Positions 38,301-50,300 of a stretch of 64,000 nt of DNA are shown in pieces. The notes beneath the pieces were generated by a model. It had not been told where the DNA came from. It ran no database searches and saw only the letters and a program-made list of their open reading frames with translations. The DNA is from Echinococcus granulosus. Taxonomy: Eukaryota > Platyhelminthes > Cestoda > Cyclophyllidea > Taeniidae. Location: positions 158,584 to 222,583 of the forward strand of contig NW_020170408.1 in NCBI RefSeq assembly GCF_000524195.1, written 5' to 3'. The position numbers were made by a program, and so were the translations under genes. Within the stretch, counting starts at the first letter, position 1, and each line of letters starts with the position of its first letter.

Positions 38301-41300
38301 GTGGATGTGTCAAGAGTTCGAGCCTATGGTCCTGGACTTCAACCCACGGGTACAGTCGCGCATGAGGGCATCTGTCAGCAGCTTGCGGCCATAAAACGCA
38401 TGAAACGCATGCCACTCGATGTGTCGTGAAGATCCTGACGCCTTTTACCGTCTCTACGTTGTAGGTGTGTTCAAGGAGTCCTTTGCCAAATTCACGGTGG
38501 ACGCCAAACCCATCGATCCTGTTGGTCGCGGTGTCGTGAAAGCCATTGTTGTCGATCCTATGAAACAGAGAACAGCTTGCATCGTCCAAAATCAAGGGGA
38601 TGGAACCTACAAATGCAGCTACTCGCCACTTCTTGATGGTATGGTTTTCGACAGATAAAGCCCTTGAATTGATCTTCCAGATGGAAGGGCAGCTCAGGTG
38701 ATTTATCTTTCCAGGTTTGCATCAAGTGGAAGTATTCTACGATGGAATGCAGGTCCCAGGAAGTCCCTTCAAAGTTCATGTCACACCGGGATGTGACCCG
38801 TCTAGAGTGCGAGCCTTTGGACCAGGTTTGGAAGGTGGCTATACCCACGAACCGCAACACTTCACCATCGATCTAGACGGTGCTGGTCAAGGTGGTCTTG
38901 GATTAGCTTTAGAGGGTCCCGCCGATGCTCAAATAAACTGTGTGGACAACAAAGACGGTACGTGCTCTGTGGAATATCTTCCAACCAAAGCTGGCAACTA
39001 CGATATGTTCATCAAACTCAACGACATGGACATTCCTGGTGAGTTCAGTAGAAAGGTTTGGTAAACTCGGCTCTAATCGACGATGTGCCTTTGTAGGAAG
39101 TCCATTCAACATCCCCATTCGTGATAGAATCGATCCAAACAAGGTTCGATGCTATGGTCCAGGCTTGGAACCCAATGGTGCTAGAGCTGGAGTTCCAGCT
39201 ACATTCACCGTGGACGCTAGTCAAGCTGGTGAAGCACCGATTGCGGTAAGTTGGACATCTGGAGTCCTTCCAGTGGCAGAGTTGAGAGAGTTCACTCATC
39301 GTCTTTGCTCTTCTGCATCAAGGTGACTCACACCAATCGAAACGGACGCAAGATTCCCGCCAACATTGTTCCACGTCAAGGTCAACCCGGTGTCTACGAT
39401 GTAACCTACATGCCAGAAGATGAAGGACCGTGTCAGATTGAGGTCAAATTAAATAACTGCCAGGTTCCACGTTCACCATTCATGCAGAATGTCCTACCAG
39501 CCTGCGAGCCGCATAAAGTCCGTGTCACCGGAGAAGGTGTACATCCCAGCCGTCCCGAGGGCCTTCCAGCCGGTCAACCAACCACCTTCCAAGTGGACAC
39601 TCGGGAAGCCGGGTCCGGTGACTTAGAGCTCACTGTCACTGTAAGATGAAGTGATTTAAAAACTCCATGATTTTTCATTTTTACCATTGTATGGTAGAGG
39701 AGGAATAAGGGATTGCGAATTTTGAATCTCCTGTCTTTAGTCACCACTGACGCCTCCTGAAGTGACATCCAGATCCAGACCTTCAACGAGTAAATCGAGG
39801 AAACGAAGTATTCAACCACAGCAACAGCAACAGGAGAAGACTTAGCTTTGCCTGGATTTAACGGACCTATCACCTATCCATACACTCACACGCATTCCAT
39901 ATGCACACAACACCTCCGTGCGATGACGGGTTCCCCACACTTTTAGACCTGTGAAGAGACTTCTTTGTTTACGGCTGTTCGACTTGATTAAAGCTGCCTT
40001 TCTCCAAGGTACTTCCCTCGTGAATACCTTAACGGTGAAGGGATGGCGGGAAGGGAGGAAGACGCGGCGATTTATTGCATTCGCTGCAGCTAAAAGGCAC
40101 CTCCACACTTGCACTTCCATTACACGTTGTTTTGTCCGGTCCGGCGTTTCAAGCACTAAACTCGGTGCTTTGACGTCCACCGCACTTAAAACTTTCACTT
40201 GACGTTGTTCTGCACAGTGTTGTATCACTGAGTTCCGTACATTTTACGACAGAAGGGAAGCCCAGTCTTTTCTTTTATTCTCTCGATCTTTATAGGACTC
40301 TGAACAACGCCCATTACAACTAGAGGTTGCCGATCACGGAGACGGTGTCTACACCTGTCAATACCAACCGGAAGAAGCCTGTCCCCACTACGTGGATGTC
40401 AAATTTGGCGGTCGTGAGATTCCCGAGAGCCCCTACTGCGTTAAGGTTCATCCCGTTGGACGTCCAGATTTGTGTCGAATTGAAGGTAAGTCTGGTTATT
40501 CCTGGCAGTCCAATAGTTACAAAAAAGTTTTTTTTTGGTTTATAAATATCTTTATGGATAATAGAAACTTACCTACTTATATCCTATAGAGCAGCATTAA
40601 TTTTCAGTTTATAAAATACCATCTACTTATTAGCAAATCAGTAACAGCAGCTTACGAGGACCTTATACTGCTGAACTGGTCGGTATCACGAAGAGTCACA
40701 CGTTCTCCGAAATCACCACATTTTTGCTAGTTCTACTATTGAGCTCTCTCATTAGGTGGCAACGATCCGCGAATCCCCATCTTCCAGCCCTGCGCAATCA
40801 CCGTCAACCCTCTGGATGCGGGTATGGGTAAGGTGATGGGACGAGTGGTCGCTCCCACTGGCCAGCCAGCTGAAGTTCATACAGTGGCGCTACCGAATGG
40901 CAAAGTTAACGTCTGCTACACACCGCAAATGCTCGGCGATCACATGGTTGAGATCTTTTGCGGTGGCCAAATTGTATCCGGCGGACGATTCAACCAAAAG
41001 GTTAGTCTGCTAAATGGGCTAAGTGAAGTGAAACCTTTTTTGAAAAGACGAATGCAAAATTTTAAAAGTATTTACAAGGTGACTTTTTCGCTATCATATT
41101 TCAACTTTTTTGGCAATAATTCCACACACTTTTTATTTATAGGCTGTGAATCTTGACGAGCTGATTCAACCTGTACCGGTAAGCTACCGACTTTACTAGA
41201 GGCCCTCCTCATTTCTACTCCATTTGATTACTCAGCACAAAACCGATGGTGAAAATTGGCCTACTTTTGAAAAAAAAGCATTTTTTACATTTCCTTATGA

Positions 41301-44300
41301 CAATTTCTCGCAGAATGAGCCTTATTAATTTGTAGGAAGAACGCGTGGAACGCGTTCCCCTCCAGACGATGCATTCAACAACACTGACTCAGTACCATGA
41401 GTCGACAAAGACCACCGGCTACTACCCCATTGACTTCAAACTGCCCGTTGGATCCAAGTTTGGTAGTCTGGAAGGTGCTGCCTACTCATTACTTGTCAGT
41501 AGTTCTACACACGTTGGTGACTAATATTCCATCTTCGTAGGCATTGTCCGCACACCAGGCGGTAGATCAATTCGTCCCACCTTGATAGACAACGGAGATG
41601 GCACTGTGACAGCCCAATTCCAGCCAACAGAAGATGGCCTTCATGAACTTGAGATCACTTTCAATGGCGTACCAATAGAAGGCAGTCCTTTCCGATTCTA
41701 CGTGGAACCGGTTGGTTCAGGTCGTGTGACCGCCTACGGACCGGGACTCAGTCATGGACGTGTCGGTGAACCCGCGGAATTCACTCTTATCACAAGAGAA
41801 GCTGGAGCAGGTAAATTCTGCCGCTTTGATTGACCTTGGCAGTGGAGCCTTGTACTAGTGAGAGACTCTGCGTTATAGGTGGCTTGTCAATCGCTGTTGA
41901 GGGGCCCTCTAAGGCAGAAATTGTCTGTCATGACAATAAGAATGGAACATGCTCGGCCAGCTATCTACCTCTAGCACCGGGAGAGTACACCATCTCCATT
42001 AAATTCATGGATCAGCATATTCAGGGCTCTCCGTTCATCGCCAACATCATGGGTACGTAGGCCAAGTTATTTATCATCTTTTAATAGGTTTTTCTTGCTT
42101 TTCTCTCCGTTTCTTTTTGCCAGAAAGTGTAAATTTTATGGTTAACCATGCGTTAAGAAGGTCCAAATAGGGAGGGGGAAATGTCGCTACAGTGGAATCG
42201 GCAGGATTAAACGCGTCAGTTTTCAAGGGAGAACTTTTTTCTTAAAAGTGGTCAACGACTTCTAGAGAGGTGTATCCTATCAAGTGATAAAAAAGATCCA
42301 CATGCTTAAAATATACTGCCTTTTTTTCCTGTTTTTTCCGAAAATTTTCCTTCTTAAACGCCTACACTTCTAATTCTTTCCGTGTTGCAAAAAAGAGGAT
42401 CCAATGCGAATGACCCAGGTGATGGTGGGGACAACCAGTGAAGTACCTCTACGCATCTCCGAGACAGACATCTACAATCTCACCGCCACGGTCACCAATC
42501 CCTCGGGCATTGAGCAGCCCTCCATGGTGAAACGTCTGCTAAATGGGCATTTGGGTAGGTTTTTTGACAAAAAAGATGACAAATCTTTTTGTGTACTTTT
42601 TAACTTTGTTAAAATAATTTGTTTTAGGTTGCAATAGTAGCTTTCTTATTCAAATTTTATTATTTTTAGTGAGATACGTTGCAACTACTTACAGTCCCAT
42701 AAGTAGCATATGACACCATATTAGGTTAAAATGAGCAATGAATATCTGGTGGGCTTTTACAGTCAAATCAGAAATCAATATATCATTTTAGGATTTTTAG
42801 TGCGAAAATCCATTAAGAAGGTGGTCAAATCAATCAACGGAAGAGAGCCCTCAAAAGTTGGTTTAAATTGACATTGGTTTGGGTCAAGTCATACCAAAAT
42901 GTGCCCCTATAATCCCGCTAGGTTTTTCAATCACTCATTTCAGTGATCTATGGAATTTTGTCTTAGAGATTCCCCTGACAGGTCGGTAGAAGCAACTACG
43001 CTTTATTAGGCAGCCTTCTGGAGATCTACCTCCTCCATTCCCTTCCACCCTACAAATTCTCGAGTCCACATAGGGCGCAAAGAGTTAACCTTTTGATGTC
43101 CCCTTTGTTTTTTTTCGGCCTTTTCTCTGACATGGCAATAGGAAGCGCTATTAATGAGGTCCAGGTTGCCCATCATCTGAGTCCTTGCAGACTCAACATC
43201 CGCCAAATTAGAGGAAGGTAAACACTACAGATAGGAAAATCCTGTCCAGCCTTAATTCCCTGCCAAAGCTCCTGCCATTTAGGCAAAGCCTTGATTTGTG
43301 AAGCTTCTGGGTACCTAGCTAATAGTCTACGGAAGGACTGGACGGCTCTCCGTCTAGAGAGGTAGCCTTGACACACCAAAGTGGTTGGGAGACCCCTTAC
43401 CTTACATGGTCTCACTATTCGCTGTTATTGTAGTCTTCAACACCTTCTCTCGCGTCCACCGTCACGGCCCACGAATCATGTTTCATTCTAAAGGGATAAA
43501 TTACGAGCGTCACAGATATGTGACGTTGGATCCAGTAGACAAAAAACAAAGCAGATGCGTCAAACTATTCAACGAATTCAATAAACTGATTTAATTCAAA
43601 TTCACAAAATTGGATTTTTTTCCAACTCTAGGCATTTCATTCACTCCACGTGAAATCGGTGACCATTTAGTGAATGTTTTCCGCAACGGTCGTCCAATTC
43701 CCAACAGTCCCTTTAAGATATATGTGGGTGAATCGGAGCTCGGCAACGCTTCGCGTGTTCGTGTGTATGGTCGCGGCCTCCGTGAGGGTCTGGCCAATCA
43801 GAATTGCCAATTCACTGTCGATACGCGTGATGCAGGTGAGCTCAAATCTCATTGGTTGACGCATTTCCAGTGCGAATTCTGTTTGGTCGGTAATCTGTAA
43901 ATAAGAAATATTTAATTTCCTCCCCGAAAAAGGCTTTTAAAGTGTATTTCTCGGCGACAAAGCCAAAAGCATTTTAAATTTCAATTATCTGAACTATTTA
44001 CCTTTTAATTTTATCATTTGTAAACAACCTAAATTACGTTTAATAATTTTCCTCCATAAAGCTTCTTTTGTTCTTCCAATTATTTCTGTTAAGTATATTA
44101 AATTCAACGATTTATTGCCAAATTAGATCGCGTTTAGTTTTGTGGAGAACGAGTGGAGGGAGAAGTAGGGTGATATAATAAAACAGGTGCCTATCTGGCA
44201 AAAAAACTGGGTCCGAAATAAATTCGACCCACTTTTAGATCATATTTTGGTACTACCTTTCTCTCTCTCTTTCTTTTGGTACATTATTCGAAAAGTGAGT

Positions 44301-47300
44301 CAAAAGATGCTGCTCTCATACTGGGTCACGTTGATATGATAGCTGTTAGTTTTTAGGGCTTTTTTCTTCTTATGCTCCTGAGCGCCACTTTCCGGTGATG
44401 ACTTGCCCATGTAGGAGACTAGTTTGGTCCACAAGGCGAAAAAGAAGGGGGGAAGGCATCCCCATACTAAACGAAATGGCTCCGAAAATAGAGAGGGGAC
44501 AGAAGCAATAGAATTATGTTTAACACACGAGGCTAGCTTCCTGTCGCTAGCATGAAAAGACACTAGATGATTTAAAAAGGGAAAATTTTCTCTCTCCCCA
44601 TTGGAAATAGGTTTTGGAGGTCTAAACCTCTCAGTGGAGGGTCCAAGCAAAGCTGATATTGAGTGTCATGACAACCAGGATGGCACCTGCTTGGTTACCT
44701 ATCGACCCACTGAACCTGGTACCTACATCATCAATATCAAGTACGCCGATGAACCTGTCCCTGGAAGTCCCTTCGCCGTGAACATCGGTGGTCATCCATC
44801 TCCCCGTATCATGGAGCGAATTACAAGGCAACGAGAAGTCGCTGAAACAACACATGTTGGCAGTCAATGCGAGATGAACCTCAAGATTCCAGGTTTGTAC
44901 TTGAAAAGTTAATTGGAGGCATAGGGTGGTCCCAGTCTTACTAGATTACGGCATTTGGTTGGCCTTGACCTTTATAGGGGTTAAGAGCGCACATAACGTC
45001 TACCTGAACATGGTATTGGCCAATCAGGCGGGACTGAACAAGGACATGACTCGATCCTAAAGGCCTATACCTAACCTGTCCAACTGTTATATTGCAGGTG
45101 TAAACGTCCTCGAGATGACAGCCATAGTGACAAGTCCTTCGGGTCGAACTGAGCGGTGCGTAATCACCGAACTTGATCCATCCAACTACTGCATTCGTTT
45201 TGTACCCCAAGAAATGGGTGTTCACACTGTGTCTGTCCGTCATCGGAATGTTCACATACCTGGTAGGTGGTTAATTTAATTTTTATTCTACTTAAATCGG
45301 ATTTAAGTAGACTTCATGTCCGGACTTCCTTCGAAGATGTCATAGGCTCTGCTGCACTAAAACTAGACATATTTTACGAACGCAGAGGCAATGAGAGACT
45401 AGTGGGATAAGTGGTATGCACAGATGCCAATTCCATCGTCGTGGAGGTTAAATCCGAGGCGATAGAATTGTCAACTGAGCCACAAGTCTGGCCTCCTTAT
45501 TAACCAATGAATTGTAGAGGCTATTGGTTAAATCAAATTTTGTGAACCAATAGGAAGCCCCTTCCAATTCACCGTTGGGCCAATCACTGATGGGGGCGCG
45601 AACAAAGTGCGGGTCCTTGGACAGGGTATCCAACGCGGCTACATTAACCGCAACAACGAATTTAACATCTACACTCGCGAAGCCGGTGCTGGCAATCTCT
45701 CCATTGCTATCGAGGGACCGAGCAAGGCGGAAATCGATTTTGAGGTGAGCAAGCTTTACGGGGCTAACTACTTACTCCCATTTCAGTAGTAAGAAGGTAG
45801 CCCGAAAATGCAATTAATCAAAATTTATAAACCCTACACTAAATTTTGTGGATTGCATATCGTGCTTTTTTTCGAAAACTATTTCTATTTATGACAGCAA
45901 AGACCTTCCATGTCCAAGACACGCTTATTAAAATGTAAAATTTGTCATACCCTAGAGGCTCGCGTGACAACTTCCGTCTGGAAATTGACAGTTCTTACAA
46001 TCTGGCTTATGAGCTGCCTATCTGACCTAAAGATAATTACAAAAGGCATAAACAAGGTTGCCTCGGATAGATTGAAACTCAGCAGTCAGTGCTAAAGGCG
46101 GGATTTGAGGCCAAAATAATCCCTTTCGGGTAAATTAAAGCACTCAAAAAGGCGATCTGTTTGTCCAGTTGGTTGGGAGTAGCCTTAGAAACATGCTAAA
46201 ACAACCTCTACTCTAGCGTTTAAATGTATCGAGTGAAAATATACAGCCGAGATGTTCTGCTCTCAACGCCACTAACCTGGACGTTAAATTATTAGAGCTG
46301 TTCCCCTTTTCCTCGACTTTTGGGTGGTATCGGATGGTACATTTCACCACTTAAAAACAAAAAGAATCTGCCTAATTTATATATTTGCGTAAGAAATCCT
46401 TCAAAGATGCTTTTTCAAGTATTACAAAATATGTTTCCTCAAGGTCACCGAAGGTAGCTTCAGTGAATCAAAGGGGATGCGTCTTCCACTGTTTTACAAA
46501 GCCCTTGCATGCACGTTTGTAAATCCACGAATTCGACTTTTTGCGGCACACTTTCCTCCTTTTTTCAGCACACAGAAGCAGGTGGTTTTTGGGGTGAAAA
46601 ACGTGTCAGAAAAATCGGAACATTTCCCCTTCCCACATATTCTAGGCGTCATAACATTTTCGCCTCACAAGAAATGAAAAGCGGTGGTAAAGAAAGTTTT
46701 TCTCTCTGTGACTATACCGTGCCGATTTTCCGCCTCAATCAAATAGCTTTTCAAGGGAGAATCTAAGAAATGTCAATTTATTTGGCAGATGTCAATGAGA
46801 AGGCACTGCATGGTCATTTTGACTGAGCGATTTGAGACAAACAATTGGCTGAAAATGACTGTTTTTTTATCAAGCCGTCTGGAGGGATAGCAACATGTCT
46901 TCTTTGTCAGGTCAAGGTTTAGGAATACCTGCTGGAAAGTGTGCATTCATAGTACCTTCTCCATATTCTATTCTCCATTGCGTAAATCTCTCCTTCTTAG
47001 CCATTCCACAAAAATTTCTCATTTGTCGGTAAAAAATCAGCATAGAATATTTTTTCGATTCGTAGTTTTCTGGTCCGATGTTTAAATTCATTAATAGAAT
47101 TAACTGCAAGTCAAGCCTTCACTTCAATACGCAAGTGGAATAAAACTGAATTTTTGATTGTTTCTCAGTATATTTTTGCTGCTTCTTAATCCGAAACAAA
47201 GGATAAGCAACTTTTGAGGACTCGAAAATTAGGAAAGATGGTTAGATTCTTAGGTATGTGATGCTGACATTTTTATTGGTCTTTTGTGTCCTTGTTAAAT

Positions 47301-50300
47301 TTTGATTGGCCCATTGTAAACCAATTCGATTTGTAGGTCTGCATTACCAAAATCCATTTAAATTGGCTTCTACAATGATAAATGTGAAAATATTCAAATT
47401 TAAGTATTTGCTAATGCCATTTTTTGTCAGGATCGAAAGGATGGTTCCTGTTGTGTTTCTTTCCGTGTCTCTGAGCCGGGTGAATACCTCTGCTCCGTCC
47501 GATTCAACGATGAACACGTACCGGGCTCGCCGTTCCGATTGGAGATTGAAGACCCCAGCGGATACTACAGCACGGAGAATCGTCAACTTAGTGTTGCTGC
47601 AGTGCAGGATCGAGGACTACAGGTAAGATGAATGAGGGAGTGAGGGGCAATGATTTGTTATTGCACCATCCTCTTTCACTTTGTCCCCAGGGTCACAGAG
47701 AGCTTCGTTTGCCAGTTAAACTTTCATTTGTTTAACATCTAGGGTGAGCGGAAGTAAAAAATTAACTCTAGTGGTCATATTTGCCTATTTTTTTCCCTTT
47801 GTGATGGCAGTTGGCCTTTGATTAAATGGCGTACTATGCCAAGAACAGACGTTACATCTTAGCCTCAAGAAAAAAGGCGTGAAAATTGCTCAGAGAAGTG
47901 ACACAAAAAAGGAAGGGGGAAAGGAAAAGGAAAAGCAGGAATTTTTGGCATTTTACTCCGCACTGTGCCCAAAACCCCCTAATTTCTCATTACCTCAAGT
48001 CATAAAATCGGAGAAATATTAGTATTTTTTAGCACTAAGAAGACAGAGGCACGATGGAGGAGAAAGAGGTGCGTAATTACAGGGTAGGAGGGCAATTTTT
48101 ATCCTCTGCGTCTGGTAATAGCACTGGAGGATGTACAAGCCTGCCGACGCAAGAAACGACAATGTTTACCTCTAAAATGTTTTAACCATTATTTCCATTA
48201 ATTAATTGGGTGAATTATTGTGTAAAATGCAAAAATTTTCGATTTTGGCTACCTAGGTTTTAATTGGTCGAAGAGGGAGAAGCAATTGATTCCTATGCTG
48301 TAGCACTGCAATCCTATTGGCCACATTTGATGTAGCTTTGACCAATTGAAATGATGACCACTGAATTGATTCTTTCCTCGTATTGGTCAATTTCTCCGAT
48401 AAAATGAACAAACCCTTGTACGATCGAAGAAGGCGTAACATGGGCTGTGTGAGCAGAAACTGGTCTCACTTACAGGTGGAACTAAGAATAACTGCAAGTC
48501 TGCAAGTCACAGACTCTTTGTCACGTCCGGAAAGCCACTCTTGGCTACCCCTTAAGCGAAATGAACTGTCGTGTTCTTCCATCACACTAAGTGACTAATT
48601 CCGGTTCTTCTTGAAGAGGTTCCCATTGCGCGCCTTCAGGTTGTCTGGCAATGTATAGAGGCGACCTCCTATTGGTTGTCACCAAGTTTGCTCCCCATCT
48701 TCTCTTCTTTCCAGATTGGTGTACCAATGGCCTTCACAGTGAACTATACGGGTGCAAGAGGTCGCCTTCGTGCCTACGTGGTGACTCCTTCGGGTCGAGA
48801 AGACCCCGCTGTTGTTCATCCCATCGATGTGGATCAACACGCAGTCCGATTTACTCCACAAGAAAATGGTCCACATCTAGTCCATGTCCTGCTGGATGAA
48901 AGACCCATTCCTGGAAGTCCCTTCCGTGTTCTTGTGGGTCAAGATGATTTCAGTGATCCTGGTCTTGTGACTGCATCGGGTGACGGCCTGGTTCGAGGAG
49001 TTGTTGGTAAGCAGTGCCAGTCTTTTCAACTGCTAGAAATGTGAGTGATTTGCGGTGATCGATGGGCCGTTAGGGTCAAACCGGGACAATTGATTGGATC
49101 CGATCTTCAAAACATGGTATTTTCTCAACCTTTTCCACACTCTGCATCTTCCACTCACTACCACCATTGTCCTCCATTGTAATATGTCATAGTTATTACT
49201 TTCTACAGCCTGTAGTATCATCAATATGTTGAGGGTTCTTGAAAGCCTCGTCTTCTACCAAGAAATTATTTTACGATTCCTACTTTTTGGTGGAATTTAG
49301 GCGAAAGAAGTCGCTTCTTTGTGAACACAGCCAATGCGGGTAGTGGAGCACTCTCTGTGACAGTGGATGGACCCAGTAAGGTGCAGTTGAATTGCGCCGA
49401 AAGCATGAACGGCTACGAATTCAGCTATACGCCCTATGCACCTGGCACCTATAACATCACCATCACTTACGATGGACAACCCATTGTGCATTCACCTTTC
49501 AGGGTGAGTTGGCATCTCATTTCTCAGTTCCCCCTTTCTGTCCTCCTCTTTGGCAACCACAAAGTAGACAGTGAGTCGGAGAGAAGGCAGCGAGTTGCAA
49601 TGTCAGTGGGGCAGGTCAAAGTTCAGTGCCATTGACACCCCTGTACTCAGCTCCTTTTACTTTGGAGCTTCATCAGGCGCTCCTTATTAACCTCCACCAA
49701 AGATATTTTCATAATGTGGGATCAGTAATGTTGGGACGATTCCCTTCTTTCCCCTCTTCCTTGAAGGCCTACGTCACGGGAGATGCAGTCTACGGGTACA
49801 GTGAAGACACCGCGCAGTTGATAGTGAATACCAACGGTCGTTTGGTCACCGGACCTCAACGCTCCATGAGCTATTCACGAGCTGACGCTGTCACCTGTTC
49901 TGGTACAGGTCTAGCCAATGCCTACATTGGATCGACCAACACGTTCACCGTCAATGCTCAAAACGCTGGTATGTGTCGGAGACACTTCCACAGAGTATAT
50001 AAGCAGCTGATTTAAACCTAGAGCGTAGATCGTGGAAGGCGAAGTCCTTTTCCTTATGCTTTTAATGATCTCTTGTTTGGAGTGTCGTCCAGGCGATAAA
50101 ATGATCTTCAAGTCGTACAATAACGGAGCGTTTTTCGAGGAGCTCCTTCACCACAGAGGTCTTTTAGAAAATAAGCGGATAAGATTCACAAAGCGTTTTA
50201 ATATGTTGGTAATCTTTGAACTCTTGAGGGTAGCTTACTCGACCTTTTCAGGTGATTTAGGTGTTAGGAGGGTTAGTTCCTCCTCTCACCGTGTTCGCCA

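Noticed and set aside
39741..39789. Internal cassette exon ending at a GTAAAT donor at 39790
   Set aside because: It would be 49 nt and shift the frame of exon 18, which joins exon 17 perfectly in phase 0.
43006..43415. Minus-strand open frames within filamin intron 24 as a nested gene
   Set aside because: No recognisable motifs, no consistent splice sites, and lengths expected by chance.
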